A DNA stretch of 51,189 nt from JAUWKC01 sp035529895. Lineage in GTDB: Bacteria; Planctomycetota; Phycisphaerae; Sedimentisphaerales; Anaerobacaceae. Positions 40,173 through 47,480 of the stretch are shown piece after piece. The notes below the pieces were generated by a model, which was not told the DNA's origin, searched no databases, and worked only from the letters and a program-made list of their open reading frames with translations. A program made the translations under genes and the position numbers. The stretch's first letter is position 1; each line of letters starts with the position of its first letter. The DNA is taken from NCBI GenBank assembly GCA_035529895.1, contig DATKVV010000084.1, forward strand, positions 1 through 51,189, read 5' to 3'.

Positions 40173-43073
40173 ATGTCGGACGAGAAGACTAAGGGATATC
40201 GTGACACGCTGAATCTGCCGAAGACGAGTTTTTCGATGAAGGCGAACCTGGTTCAGCGTGAGCCGCAGCAGCGCAGAGAATGGGCGAAGATGCATATCTA
40301 CGGGAAGATTCGCGAGGCCCGCAAGGGAGCGCCGGTCTATACGCTGCACGACGGGCCGCCATACGCCAACGGGGACATTCACATGGGCCATGTTATCAAC
40401 AAAGTTTTAAAGGACTTCGTGGTCAAGTACAAGACTATGGCGGGATTCGACGCTCCGTATGTGCCCGGGTGGGATTGTCACGGTCTGCCGATTGAATCGA
40501 AGGTAGCGGGAGAGCTCGGGGACAAGACGCGGCGGATGAGCAAGCTCGACATCCGCAGGGACTGTATGAAGTACGCGAGCAAGTATGTCAAGATCCAGAG
40601 CAGGCAGTTTCAGGAACTGGGGGTGTTCGGGGATTTCGAGAATCCGTACCTTACGTTTAAGCCGGAATATGAGGCGGGGATTATGGAGGTGTTCGCGGAG
40701 CTGGTTGATAAGGGGCTGGTCTATAAGCAGTTGAAGCCGATTCACTGGTCGATTGGTTGCGAGACGGCGCTGGCGGAGGCGGAACTTGAATACAGGGACA
40801 TCTCGTCGCCGAGTATTTTTGTTAATTTTCCGGTGAAACAGGAAAGTATCGGGCGGCTGGTGGAACTGGGGCTGGTCGAGAAGGACCAGGCGGAGGGGGC
40901 GACGGTTTGCTTTATGATATGGACGACGACGCCGTGGACGTTAGCGGCGAATCTGGCGGTGGCGGTGCATCCGCATCTGGAATACGCGGCGATAAGCTAC
41001 GAAAAGCAGGGGCGGAAGTTTGTCTCGATATTAGTGGCGGAGCGGATTGAGGCGGCGGCGGCGGGCGGTTTGGAAAAGAAACAATACAAGGTCAGCGAAA
41101 AGAGGGTCAGGGGCAGTGAGCTGGAGGGGCTGCGGTATGAGCATCCGTTTGTTGCGGCCAATCCGACGGACAAGGATGCGTATATGGTGATTTGCGCCGA
41201 ATATGTTACGACCGAAGACGGGACGGGGCTTGTGCATATTGCGCCGGGGCACGGTCTGGAAGATTATATATCGGGGCAGAAGTACGGGCTGGCGGTTTAT
41301 TCGCCGGTGACGGACGATGGGCGGTACGATGACACGGCGCCAGCGTGGCTGCGGGGCAAGTGCGTTCTGGAGGTGGACAAGATTGTAAACGGGAACCTGC
41401 GAGAGAACGGGTGGCTGTTTGCCGAGGATGAAATGGTGCACAGTTATCCGCACTGCTGGCGGAGCAAGGGGCCTGTGATATTTCGCGCGACGGAACAATG
41501 GTTTATAAGCGTGGACAGGGAGCTGCCGGGCGTTGGCAAGAGTCTGCGCGATTTGGCGCTGGAGCGTGTGAAGGAAGTGAGATGGATTCCGGCGTGGGGG
41601 CAGAAGCGGATAGAGGGGATGCTGGAGTCGCGGCCGGATTGGTGCATCAGCCGGCAGAGGAGCTGGGGGCTGCCTATACCGGCGTTTATAAACTCCAAGG
41701 GCGAGAGTCTGATGACTAAGGAGTCGGTTCTGGCGGCGGCCAGGTATATCGGCAAGAAAGGGTCGGATAGCTGGTTTACGGATTCGCCCCGGCAGATTTT
41801 AGGCGGGGACTTCGAGCTGCCGGAAGGGTTTGATTTTGATGACCTGCAGAAGGAGGAGAATATATTCGACGTGTGGTTCGAATCGGGGTGCAGCTGGTAC
41901 AGCGCGGCTTACAAGGGGGGCTGGGCGGTGCCGGTCGATTTATATCTGGAAGGTTCGGACCAGCACCGGGGGTGGTTTCAGCTGTCACTTCTGCCGGCAC
42001 TGGTGGCGACGGGTAAGGCGCCTTTCAAGAACGTCCTGACGCACGGCTTTACCGTGGATGAAAAAGGAATGAAGCAGTCGAAGTCATTAGGCAACTACGT
42101 CAACGCCCAGGAGGAAGTGTCAAAGTACGGTTCGGATATTTTGCGGCTGTGGGTGGCGAGCGTAAACTATCAGGAGGATATAAGGTGCAACGATGAGCTA
42201 ATCGGCAGGACGCAGGACGCTTACAGGAAAATCAGGAATACGCTCAAATACCTGCTTGGTAATATTGATGGTTTCGACCCGAAGGAAAAGAGCGTGGCAT
42301 ACGATGAGATGTTCGAGGTTGACAAGTGGGCGATGCAGCAGCTGCAAAAGCTGATTGCGGATGTTACGGAGGCTTACGAGGATTTTGTGTTTCACAGGGT
42401 TTTCTCGCTGATATACAGCTTCTGCACGGTGGAGATGAGCAGCATCTATATGGACGTGCTGAAGGACCGGATGTACTGCGACGGCGCGGATAGTTTATCC
42501 CGGCGAAGCGGCCAGACGGCGATGTATAAGATACTGGATACGCTGGTTCGGATGCTTGGGCCGGTGTTGGTTCATACGGCGGAAGAGGCTTGGGCGGCGA
42601 TCAAGTCGTCGCTCGTCGCTCGTCGGCCGTCGCCCATGAAACCAGCCAGGATTGACCAGACCGACAGCGTGCACCTGGCGGAGATGCCGAAGGTCGACGA
42701 GGCAATCGACTGGCAGAGCGCAGAGGCGAGGTGGGAGAGGATAATGGGACTGCGCGACGAGGTTTTGCGTGTGCTGGAAGGCTTGAGGCGGGAGCAGAAA
42801 ATCGGCAGTAACCAGGAGGCGTCGGTCACGGTTTACAGCGATGACGAGGAGCTGACGGGGATTCTGGGTGAGTTCGGGCTGGAACAATTTGCGGCTTTGT
42901 GCATAGTCAGCGAGGTGAAACTGCTCAAAGGTTCGGGCGAGACGATGGCGGTGGCACAGAAGAGCAGTCACGCAAAGTGCCAGCGGTGCTGGAACTATTG
43001 GCCGAGTGTCGGCAACAATAGCGACTATCCGGATTTGTGCGAGAGATGCGTTGCCGTGGTGAGCGGCAGGTGA
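40173..43073 (+). CDS. ileS: Isoleucyl-tRNA synthetase
   Basis: The enzyme charges tRNA(Ile). The 966 residues follow the class-I layout: HIGH motif as GPPYANGDIHMGHVINK near residue 60, the CP1 editing domain (TTPWTLAANLAVAVHP, GTGLVHIAPGHGLEDY), YLEGSDQHRGWF and the KMSKS-type loop KGMKQSKSLGNYV. The C-terminus has a zinc site with CQRCWNYW and CERC. I use the ATG at 40173. Near residue 810 there is an odd insert from a GTCGCTC-type tandem repeat (about 42603-42630) encoding SSLVARRPSP. The last 64 codons are present a second time, diverged, behind the toxin-antitoxin pair at 43985-44182. Confidence 0.97.
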   Translation: MSDEKTKGYRDTLNLPKTSFSMKANLVQREPQQRREWAKMHIYGKIREARKGAPVYTLHDGPPYANGDIHMGHVINKVLKDFVVKYKTMAGFDAPYVPGWDCHGLPIESKVAGELGDKTRRMSKLDIRRDCMKYASKYVKIQSRQFQELGVFGDFENPYLTFKPEYEAGIMEVFAELVDKGLVYKQLKPIHWSIGCETALAEAELEYRDISSPSIFVNFPVKQESIGRLVELGLVEKDQAEGATVCFMIWTTTPWTLAANLAVAVHPHLEYAAISYEKQGRKFVSILVAERIEAAAAGGLEKKQYKVSEKRVRGSELEGLRYEHPFVAANPTDKDAYMVICAEYVTTEDGTGLVHIAPGHGLEDYISGQKYGLAVYSPVTDDGRYDDTAPAWLRGKCVLEVDKIVNGNLRENGWLFAEDEMVHSYPHCWRSKGPVIFRATEQWFISVDRELPGVGKSLRDLALERVKEVRWIPAWGQKRIEGMLESRPDWCISRQRSWGLPIPAFINSKGESLMTKESVLAAARYIGKKGSDSWFTDSPRQILGGDFELPEGFDFDDLQKEENIFDVWFESGCSWYSAAYKGGWAVPVDLYLEGSDQHRGWFQLSLLPALVATGKAPFKNVLTHGFTVDEKGMKQSKSLGNYVNAQEEVSKYGSDILRLWVASVNYQEDIRCNDELIGRTQDAYRKIRNTLKYLLGNIDGFDPKEKSVAYDEMFEVDKWAMQQLQKLIADVTEAYEDFVFHRVFSLIYSFCTVEMSSIYMDVLKDRMYCDGADSLSRRSGQTAMYKILDTLVRMLGPVLVHTAEEAWAAIKSSLVARRPSPMKPARIDQTDSVHLAEMPKVDEAIDWQSAEARWERIMGLRDEVLRVLEGLRREQKIGSNQEASVTVYSDDEELTGILGEFGLEQFAALCIVSEVKLLKGSGETMAVAQKSSHAKCQRCWNYWPSVGNNSDYPDLCERCVAVVSGR

Positions 43074-43190
43074 GGCGGCCGGCCAGCATGGAAATAGAGA
43101 ATGCAAGCGCGAAACTCGAAACAAACCGAAAGCTCGAATGACGGAAATTCAAAACGGACCAATTATGGCCGCAGAGAAAGTATGGCGAGA
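42878..43190 (+). repeat. Left copy of the ileS 3'-end repeat
   Basis: This copy comprises the last 65 codons of ileS and about 115 nt beyond the stop, including GGAAATAGAGAATGCAAGC, CGAAACTCGAAA and CCAATTATG. The same order of sequence returns at 43985. The post-stop part has no gene. Confidence 0.8.
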
Positions 43191-43306
43191 CGAGATTCAT
43201 CTGGACAGGTAAATCGGGTTTTGAGTTCTTAGGTTCGGGTTTTTCGTTGATGATGACAGGCTGAGTCTCGGGAAGGGCTCGGCGTTCGGTTTGCGCAAAT
43301 TTTTGT

Positions 43307-43335
43307 TTGACACTCCGTTATGTGGAATTTAGACT
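43307..43335 (+). promoter_or_regulatory. Sigma70-type promoter for the mntA-hepT pair
   Basis: TTGACA at 43307-43312, a 17-nt spacer and TAGACT at 43330-43335, giving a transcript start near 43342. This favours the ATG at 43371 for mntA. Confidence 0.6.
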
Positions 43336-43370
43336 TGGATTGGTTGTTCATGAAATCCGGGGCAGCAGCC

Positions 43371-43661
43371 ATGGGAATCAATGAGATAATTGGGAATCAG
43401 AGAGAGCAGATACTTGCTTTGGCCCGAAGGTATGGTGCATCCAACGTGAGGGTGTTCGGCTCGGCTGTTCACGGGACGGCAGATGAAAAGAGCGATGTTG
43501 ACTTTTTGGTGGATATGGAGCCTGGGCGCAGCTTATTGGATATGGGCGGCTTGCTAATGGAGCTGCAGGAGATGTTAAGGCGCGACGTTGATGTCGTTAC
43601 GGAGGCTGGTCTGCGTCCGCGAATTCGCGATAGGGTTCTCAAGGAGGCGCAACCTCTGTGA
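43371..43661 (+). CDS. mntA: MntA-type nucleotidyltransferase antitoxin
   Basis: The 96 residues form a minimal nucleotidyltransferase. The family motif G-S-x(10)-D-x-D is intact: VFGSAVHGTADEKSDVDFLV. A helix (LLDMGGLLMELQEMLRRDVD) with a third acidic position follows. In known MntA-HepT pairs MntA adds AMP to a tyrosine of the HEPN toxin and silences it. The start at 43371 is chosen by family length and because the promoter lies within the longer frame. It overlaps hepT by 4 bases (GTGA). The pair lies between two copies of the ileS end. Confidence 0.9.
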   Translation: MGINEIIGNQREQILALARRYGASNVRVFGSAVHGTADEKSDVDFLVDMEPGRSLLDMGGLLMELQEMLRRDVDVVTEAGLRPRIRDRVLKEAQPL

Positions 43662-43984
43662 GGGACGACAAAGAGAGATTGTTGGATATCAAGGAATCCA
43701 TTGAGCGTATCAAGAAGTACGCCGGTCGCGGCAGGGATGCTTTTGAGAAAGATGAGCTTATTCAGAACTGGATAATCCATCATCTCCAGATTATCGGAGA
43801 GGCGGCGGTAAGGATTTCCGAAGATTTTCAAAAGAGGAGTCCGCAGGTTCCCTGGTCCAAGATCATTGGTATGCGAAACGTTCTCGTTCACGATTATTTC
43901 GGCATTGATTTTGATGTTGTATGGAACGTAGTCGAAAGAGATGTGCCCGAGCTTGAAGCGCGGATAAATGAATTATTGAGTTAG
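43658..43984 (+). CDS. hepT: HepT-type HEPN toxin
   Basis: The 108-residue HEPN protein is an RNase-type toxin partner of MntA. The catalytic R-x4-H motif with the modifiable tyrosine is present in GMRNVLVHDYFGID (R, H and Y in the order R-x4-H-x-Y). Earlier helices include LIQNWIIHHLQIIGEAAVRIS, typical of the family. The GTG start overlaps the mntA stop. The gene ends exactly where the second copy of the ileS tail begins. All active residues look intact, so the pair is probably functional. Confidence 0.9.
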   Translation: MRDDKERLLDIKESIERIKKYAGRGRDAFEKDELIQNWIIHHLQIIGEAAVRISEDFQKRSPQVPWSKIIGMRNVLVHDYFGIDFDVVWNVVERDVPELEARINELLS

Positions 43985-44300
43985 ACGCTGGCGGGATTTG
44001 CGGGATGGCGCATAGCGAGTGAGGTGAAGCTGCTGAAAAGTGGTGACGGCACGACCGCTGTCGCGGAGAAGAGCAGCTACCCAAACTGTCAGCGTTGTTG
44101 GAACTATTGGGCGAGTGTGTGGGGTGACAGGGAGTATCCTGATTTGTGCGAGAGATGCGTTGCGGTGGTGAGCGGCAAGTGATGCGGCCGCCCACGCATG
44201 GAAATAGAGAATGCAAGCACGAAACTCGAAATGCCAAACAATATCGAATGACGAAGATTGCGAAATTCAAAGCCTACCAATTATGCCCACAGAGGACACG
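43985..44300 (+). pseudogene. Right copy: relic of the ileS C-terminus and downstream sequence
   Basis: From the base after the hepT stop, this stretch reads SEVKLLKSGDGTTAVAEKSS, CQRCWNYWASV and YPDLCERCVAVVSGK, then a stop at 44180-44182. Counting by eye, about 42 of 64 residues equal the ileS tail. Homology continues about 115 nt after the stop. There is no start, so it is not a gene. The rest up to 44451 has no gene either; GAATAATATT and TATAAT (44437-44442) precede the next module. Confidence 0.85.
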
Positions 44301-44451
44301 CAGGAGCGTTCGGCAGGCGCCCTCCTTCACAGGAACCTGGGAGGGACGGCAGGCTCGTGAAGGTCGGTTTCAAGAGATGCACGGACTTGCTCGGTCGGAT
44401 TGGAATAATATTGGGCAAATGCCATAATGTTTATGTTATAATGAAATGGCC

Positions 44452-44640
44452 ATGAATGTCGCTCGCGATATCACTGTACTGAGAAGAATGACCGTGCAGG
44501 ACGACAATTACGTCGAAGCTTCGCCGGCCGAGCGCGCAGGTTTTGTCTGGGAACTGACGGCTGAACTGTGGTCCTTAAGGGATGAACAGCGTGCTGAACG
44601 AAGATTACAAAGAGATGTTACAAATCTTATTAAACAATGA
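44452..44640 (+). CDS. Small partner protein of a nucleotidyltransferase-type module (62 aa)
   Basis: A short, charged, helical protein. The part ASPAERAGFVWELTAELWSL and the end RAERRLQRDVTNLIKQ match, from memory, the pattern of short ORFs found just upstream of DUF6036-like nucleotidyltransferases, possibly antitoxin-type partners. A perfect TATAAT at 44437-44442 ends 9 nt before the ATG, and there is no ribosome site, so the message may be leaderless. It overlaps the next gene by 59 bases in another frame. Confidence 0.55.
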   Translation: MNVARDITVLRRMTVQDDNYVEASPAERAGFVWELTAELWSLRDEQRAERRLQRDVTNLIKQ

Positions 44641-45034
44641 GGTCCGATTCCTTGTTGTGGGCGCCTATGCAATGGGGGCACATGGATATCCCCGGGCCAC
44701 TGGTGATATGGATATATGGGTGGAAGCGTCGAAAGAAAATTCCAGCAAGGTTTACAGATCGCTGGCGCAGTTTGGCTCGCCCGTTTCTGCGCTCTCGGAA
44801 GAAACTTTCTGCGAAACAGGTATAGTTTTTCAGATTGGGGTGGCGCCGCGGCGGATAGACATTCTTACGTATATCGACGGAGTCAATTTTGAGGAGGGTT
44901 ACAGAGGCAAGAAAGTAATCGAAGTTGAAGGTCTTAGAATCCCCTTTTTGTCGAAAGAAGATCTTGTTAGGAATAAGAAAGCAACCGGCAGAGAAAGAGA
45001 CAGACTTGATGCGGACATTTTGGAGCGTCGGTAA
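44582..45034 (+). CDS. DUF6036/AbiEii-like nucleotidyltransferase
   Basis: The 150 residues look like a nucleotidyltransferase-fold protein. After a short helix (LLNNEVRFLVVGAYAMGAHG) comes PRATGDMDIWVEAS with the D-x-D metal pair, and further on RRIDILTYIDGVNFEE with a third aspartate. The end (PFLSKEDLVRNKKATGRERD) is typical of this group. Such proteins occur as part of toxin-antitoxin or abortive-infection systems, usually with a small upstream partner, as here. The function is inferred from family and place. Confidence 0.75.
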   Translation: MNSVLNEDYKEMLQILLNNEVRFLVVGAYAMGAHGYPRATGDMDIWVEASKENSSKVYRSLAQFGSPVSALSEETFCETGIVFQIGVAPRRIDILTYIDGVNFEEGYRGKKVIEVEGLRIPFLSKEDLVRNKKATGRERDRLDADILERR

Positions 45035-45057
45035 TATCGCAGAGCTCGATTTGGTGA

Positions 45058-45651
45058 TTATTGGCAATCGGCCGGCGGGTCCGCGGATTGCGGGCGACAG
45101 TCTAATGCGGTGATGATTTCTTCGACAATCTGCTCGTGGTTCTTGCCCGCGCAATCGACGGTCAGGTGCGCATACCTTTGATAAAGCGGCTGACGTTCCT
45201 GATGGAGGGTGCGGAGGGTCTGGCCGGGTGCCATAACGACGCCGCGGGTATACAGATTCGTGATTCTTCTTTCAATGGTGCTGTAGTCAAGGTCGAGGTG
45301 AACGATTACGCCATTACGGGCGAGATGCCGCATTGCCTTGGGACCGTAGACAACACTTCCGCCGGTCGCGATGACGGCGTTGCTGGTATCGATGGAGAGT
45401 ATGTGATTCTGTTCGATGCGACAGAAGGCCTCGACGCCGACCCGGTCAAGGATCTGCTGCAGGCTCTTATGCTCGACGGCCTGTATATGAACGTCGGTAT
45501 CGAGGAAGTGGCGTCCGAGGGCCTTGGCCAGAAGGACCCCGACGGTGCTCTTTCCGACGCCGCACATGCCTATCAGGACGATGGCCTTTTGGTTTGCATT
45601 GAGTCGGTTTTTCACAGAGGTGATTTTATCCTGCTGTTTACAGACTGACAA
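45058..45651 (-). CDS. aroK: Shikimate kinase
   Basis: AroK phosphorylates shikimate in aromatic amino acid synthesis. The 197-residue protein has the Walker A loop IVLIGMCGVGKSTVGVLLA, the shikimate-binding DTDVHIQAVEHKS region with its aspartate, ATGGSVVYG, and the lid segment RTLHQERQPLYQRYA. The N-terminus is about 15-20 residues longer than usual and starts with TTG in my frame; a GTG 12 codons later is an alternative, and neither has a good ribosome site. The gene converges on the nucleotidyltransferase gene with 23 nt between. Confidence 0.9.
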   Translation of the reverse strand: MSVCKQQDKITSVKNRLNANQKAIVLIGMCGVGKSTVGVLLAKALGRHFLDTDVHIQAVEHKSLQQILDRVGVEAFCRIEQNHILSIDTSNAVIATGGSVVYGPKAMRHLARNGVIVHLDLDYSTIERRITNLYTRGVVMAPGQTLRTLHQERQPLYQRYAHLTVDCAGKNHEQIVEEIITALDCRPQSADPPADCQ

Positions 45652-45743
45652 GGGTGATATTAGACAGAGGCGTAATCGCCGCCGGCAGCGTCATAAATCA
45701 TTAGGGATTAGGGATGAATGACAAGTGGGGCGGCGCGGACCTT

Positions 45744-46784
45744 TTATGAGCCGAGCTGCTCACAAACTTTTTGATAAACGTCGTCTACGGTAACGCCAGC
45801 AATGTTGTGTTTGGGGTTGGTGCTTCTGCGTTCGAACCCTCTGGTGTCGGGTTCAATCGCCGCGACGCAGTGGTTCCTGCCATAAGGAGCAATTCTTGCC
45901 GGATTGGACCAGCCCAATATCATGACCATCGGCACGCCTAAAGCGGCGGCGATATGGCCGGGGCCGGTATCATTGGTGACGACAAGTCGTGCGGCTCTAA
46001 TTAAGGCGGTCAGTTCGGGCAAATTGGTCAGGCCGACAAAGTCCGCGATGGGAACATTCGCCAGGGTTTTGAGGTCTTCAACAATGGTTTTTTCAGCGGC
46101 AGTACCGACGGCGACTATGGATAAGCCGAACTGCGATGAAATCTTGTCGGCCAGAGCGGCAAACCGCTCAGCGGGCCAGCATTTGTCGGCTTGGGCGGAG
46201 CCGGGTACAAAAACGGCATAATTGTTAAGGTCGATGCCTTGAGTTTTGAGTTTCGCGTCAACAGAATCGGCGGCGGCGGGGTCCGTGGGGAATATGAACT
46301 GTACGGGCAAATCGGCAGTGCCGGCGGCCCGCGCGACCTTCAGGTTGTAGTCAACGACATGGACGCAGTCCTGAGCGTTGGGGACCTTGTGTGTATAGAA
46401 GATGCGGGCGAACTCTCTGGCGTCTGTCATACCGAAGCGTTTCTTGCAGCCGGAGAGCCAGCCGAGGGAAGCGGTCCTGAAGAGGCCCTGCAAATCGATT
46501 ACGGCGTCGAATCGGCTGCGGCGAAGGAGGCGAATAAGCGAGAGCAGGCAAGCCGTGGCGCGGGGATGATACCAGGCTTTGCCAAGGAATTTGCGGTCGA
46601 AAAGGATAATATTATCGAGGTAAGGATGATTCTTAAGAAGCGGTGCGAAGTCGGTACGGACGAGCCAGGAGATTTTCGCATCGGGGAAACTCTTGCGGAA
46701 AGCCCCAAGGACGGGCAAAGCCAGGACTATGTCACCCAGAGAGCTGGGTTTGATAATCAGGATATTTCTAAGCCTATTTGACAT
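45744..46784 (-). CDS. Glycosyltransferase family 9 (heptosyltransferase-like)
   Basis: The 346 residues match ADP-heptose:LPS heptosyltransferases of GT9, which build the inner core of lipopolysaccharide from the cytoplasmic face. Key parts are ILIIKPSSLGDIVLALPVLG at the N-terminus with the catalytic Asp, AVFVPGSAQADKCWPAERFA, and the sugar-nucleotide site NDTGPGHIAAALGVPMVMI. The start is at ATG 46784, with a GTG one codon earlier. Its presence supports a didermic envelope with LPS-like glycans. The acceptor is unknown. Confidence 0.92.
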   Translation of the reverse strand: MSNRLRNILIIKPSSLGDIVLALPVLGAFRKSFPDAKISWLVRTDFAPLLKNHPYLDNIILFDRKFLGKAWYHPRATACLLSLIRLLRRSRFDAVIDLQGLFRTASLGWLSGCKKRFGMTDAREFARIFYTHKVPNAQDCVHVVDYNLKVARAAGTADLPVQFIFPTDPAAADSVDAKLKTQGIDLNNYAVFVPGSAQADKCWPAERFAALADKISSQFGLSIVAVGTAAEKTIVEDLKTLANVPIADFVGLTNLPELTALIRAARLVVTNDTGPGHIAAALGVPMVMILGWSNPARIAPYGRNHCVAAIEPDTRGFERRSTNPKHNIAGVTVDDVYQKVCEQLGS

Positions 46785-46972
46785 CACCGAGAAATTGTAA
46801 GCATAGAAAGTATTTCAGGCAATCGTTTTATTATTATAGCTTTCAGGTATCCGTTGTAAGAAGAATAGTCGCATTTTTATTAGACATGGAGGGATGTGCG
46901 GCCTATACTTGCCTTTGGCAAAGAGCAGCCGCTGTCGTGTGTATTCGACAGGCGAAACGCGGGACTGGTTAT

Positions 46973-47479
46973 ATGGCTAACAGAGGCAAATACATTTACG
47001 ACTGGCCGAGGCCGATGGTTACGGTCGATGCGGTGGTGTTCAGCTTTTCGAGGCATAAGGCGAGGCTGCTGCTGGTGAATCGGAAGAATGAGCCGTTCAA
47101 GGGCAAATGGGCGCTGCCGGGCGGGTTCGTGGGGATGGATGAAGAGCTGGAGGATGCCGCCGCCAGAGAACTGGCAGAGGAGGCGGGGCTGACGGGGGCG
47201 GCCCTTGAACAGATGCATACGTTCGGCAGGTGCGGCAGAGACCCGCGGGGCAGGCAAATCACAATAGCGTTTATGGGTATTGCAACAGAAGGGCAGAGCA
47301 GGATAAAGGCCGGTGACGATGCGGCAAAGGTACGCTGGTTCGATGTGGAAAAACTGCCGAAGGACCTGGCGTTTGACCACAATGAAGTGACCAAGTTCGC
47401 CATAAGCAGGCTGAAAAGAAAAAGAGTCTATCGGTTGAACGTGCAGAAAGGCAGAAGCAAAACGGTCAAGAGGCGATAG
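46973..47479 (+). CDS. Nudix hydrolase (ADP-ribose pyrophosphatase-like)
   Basis: The 168-residue protein has a complete Nudix box, G-x5-E-x7-REL-x-EE-x-GL, in GGFVGMDEELEDAAAREL and AEEAGL. The N-terminal PRPMVTVDAVVFSF and the later QMHTFGRCGRDPRGRQIT are typical of the COG1051/ADP-ribose pyrophosphatase-like group. It hydrolyses a nucleoside diphosphate linked to another group; the substrate is not known. The ATG at 46973 is used because the fold begins there; a longer frame has no match. The stop is one base from that of the convergent 639-residue gene. Confidence 0.9.
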   Translation: MANRGKYIYDWPRPMVTVDAVVFSFSRHKARLLLVNRKNEPFKGKWALPGGFVGMDEELEDAAARELAEEAGLTGAALEQMHTFGRCGRDPRGRQITIAFMGIATEGQSRIKAGDDAAKVRWFDVEKLPKDLAFDHNEVTKFAISRLKRKRVYRLNVQKGRSKTVKRR

Positions 47480-47480
47480 C

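Noticed and set aside
43320..43370. Upstream extension of mntA
   Set aside because: It would put the start inside the predicted -10 region, and the family normally begins near 43371.
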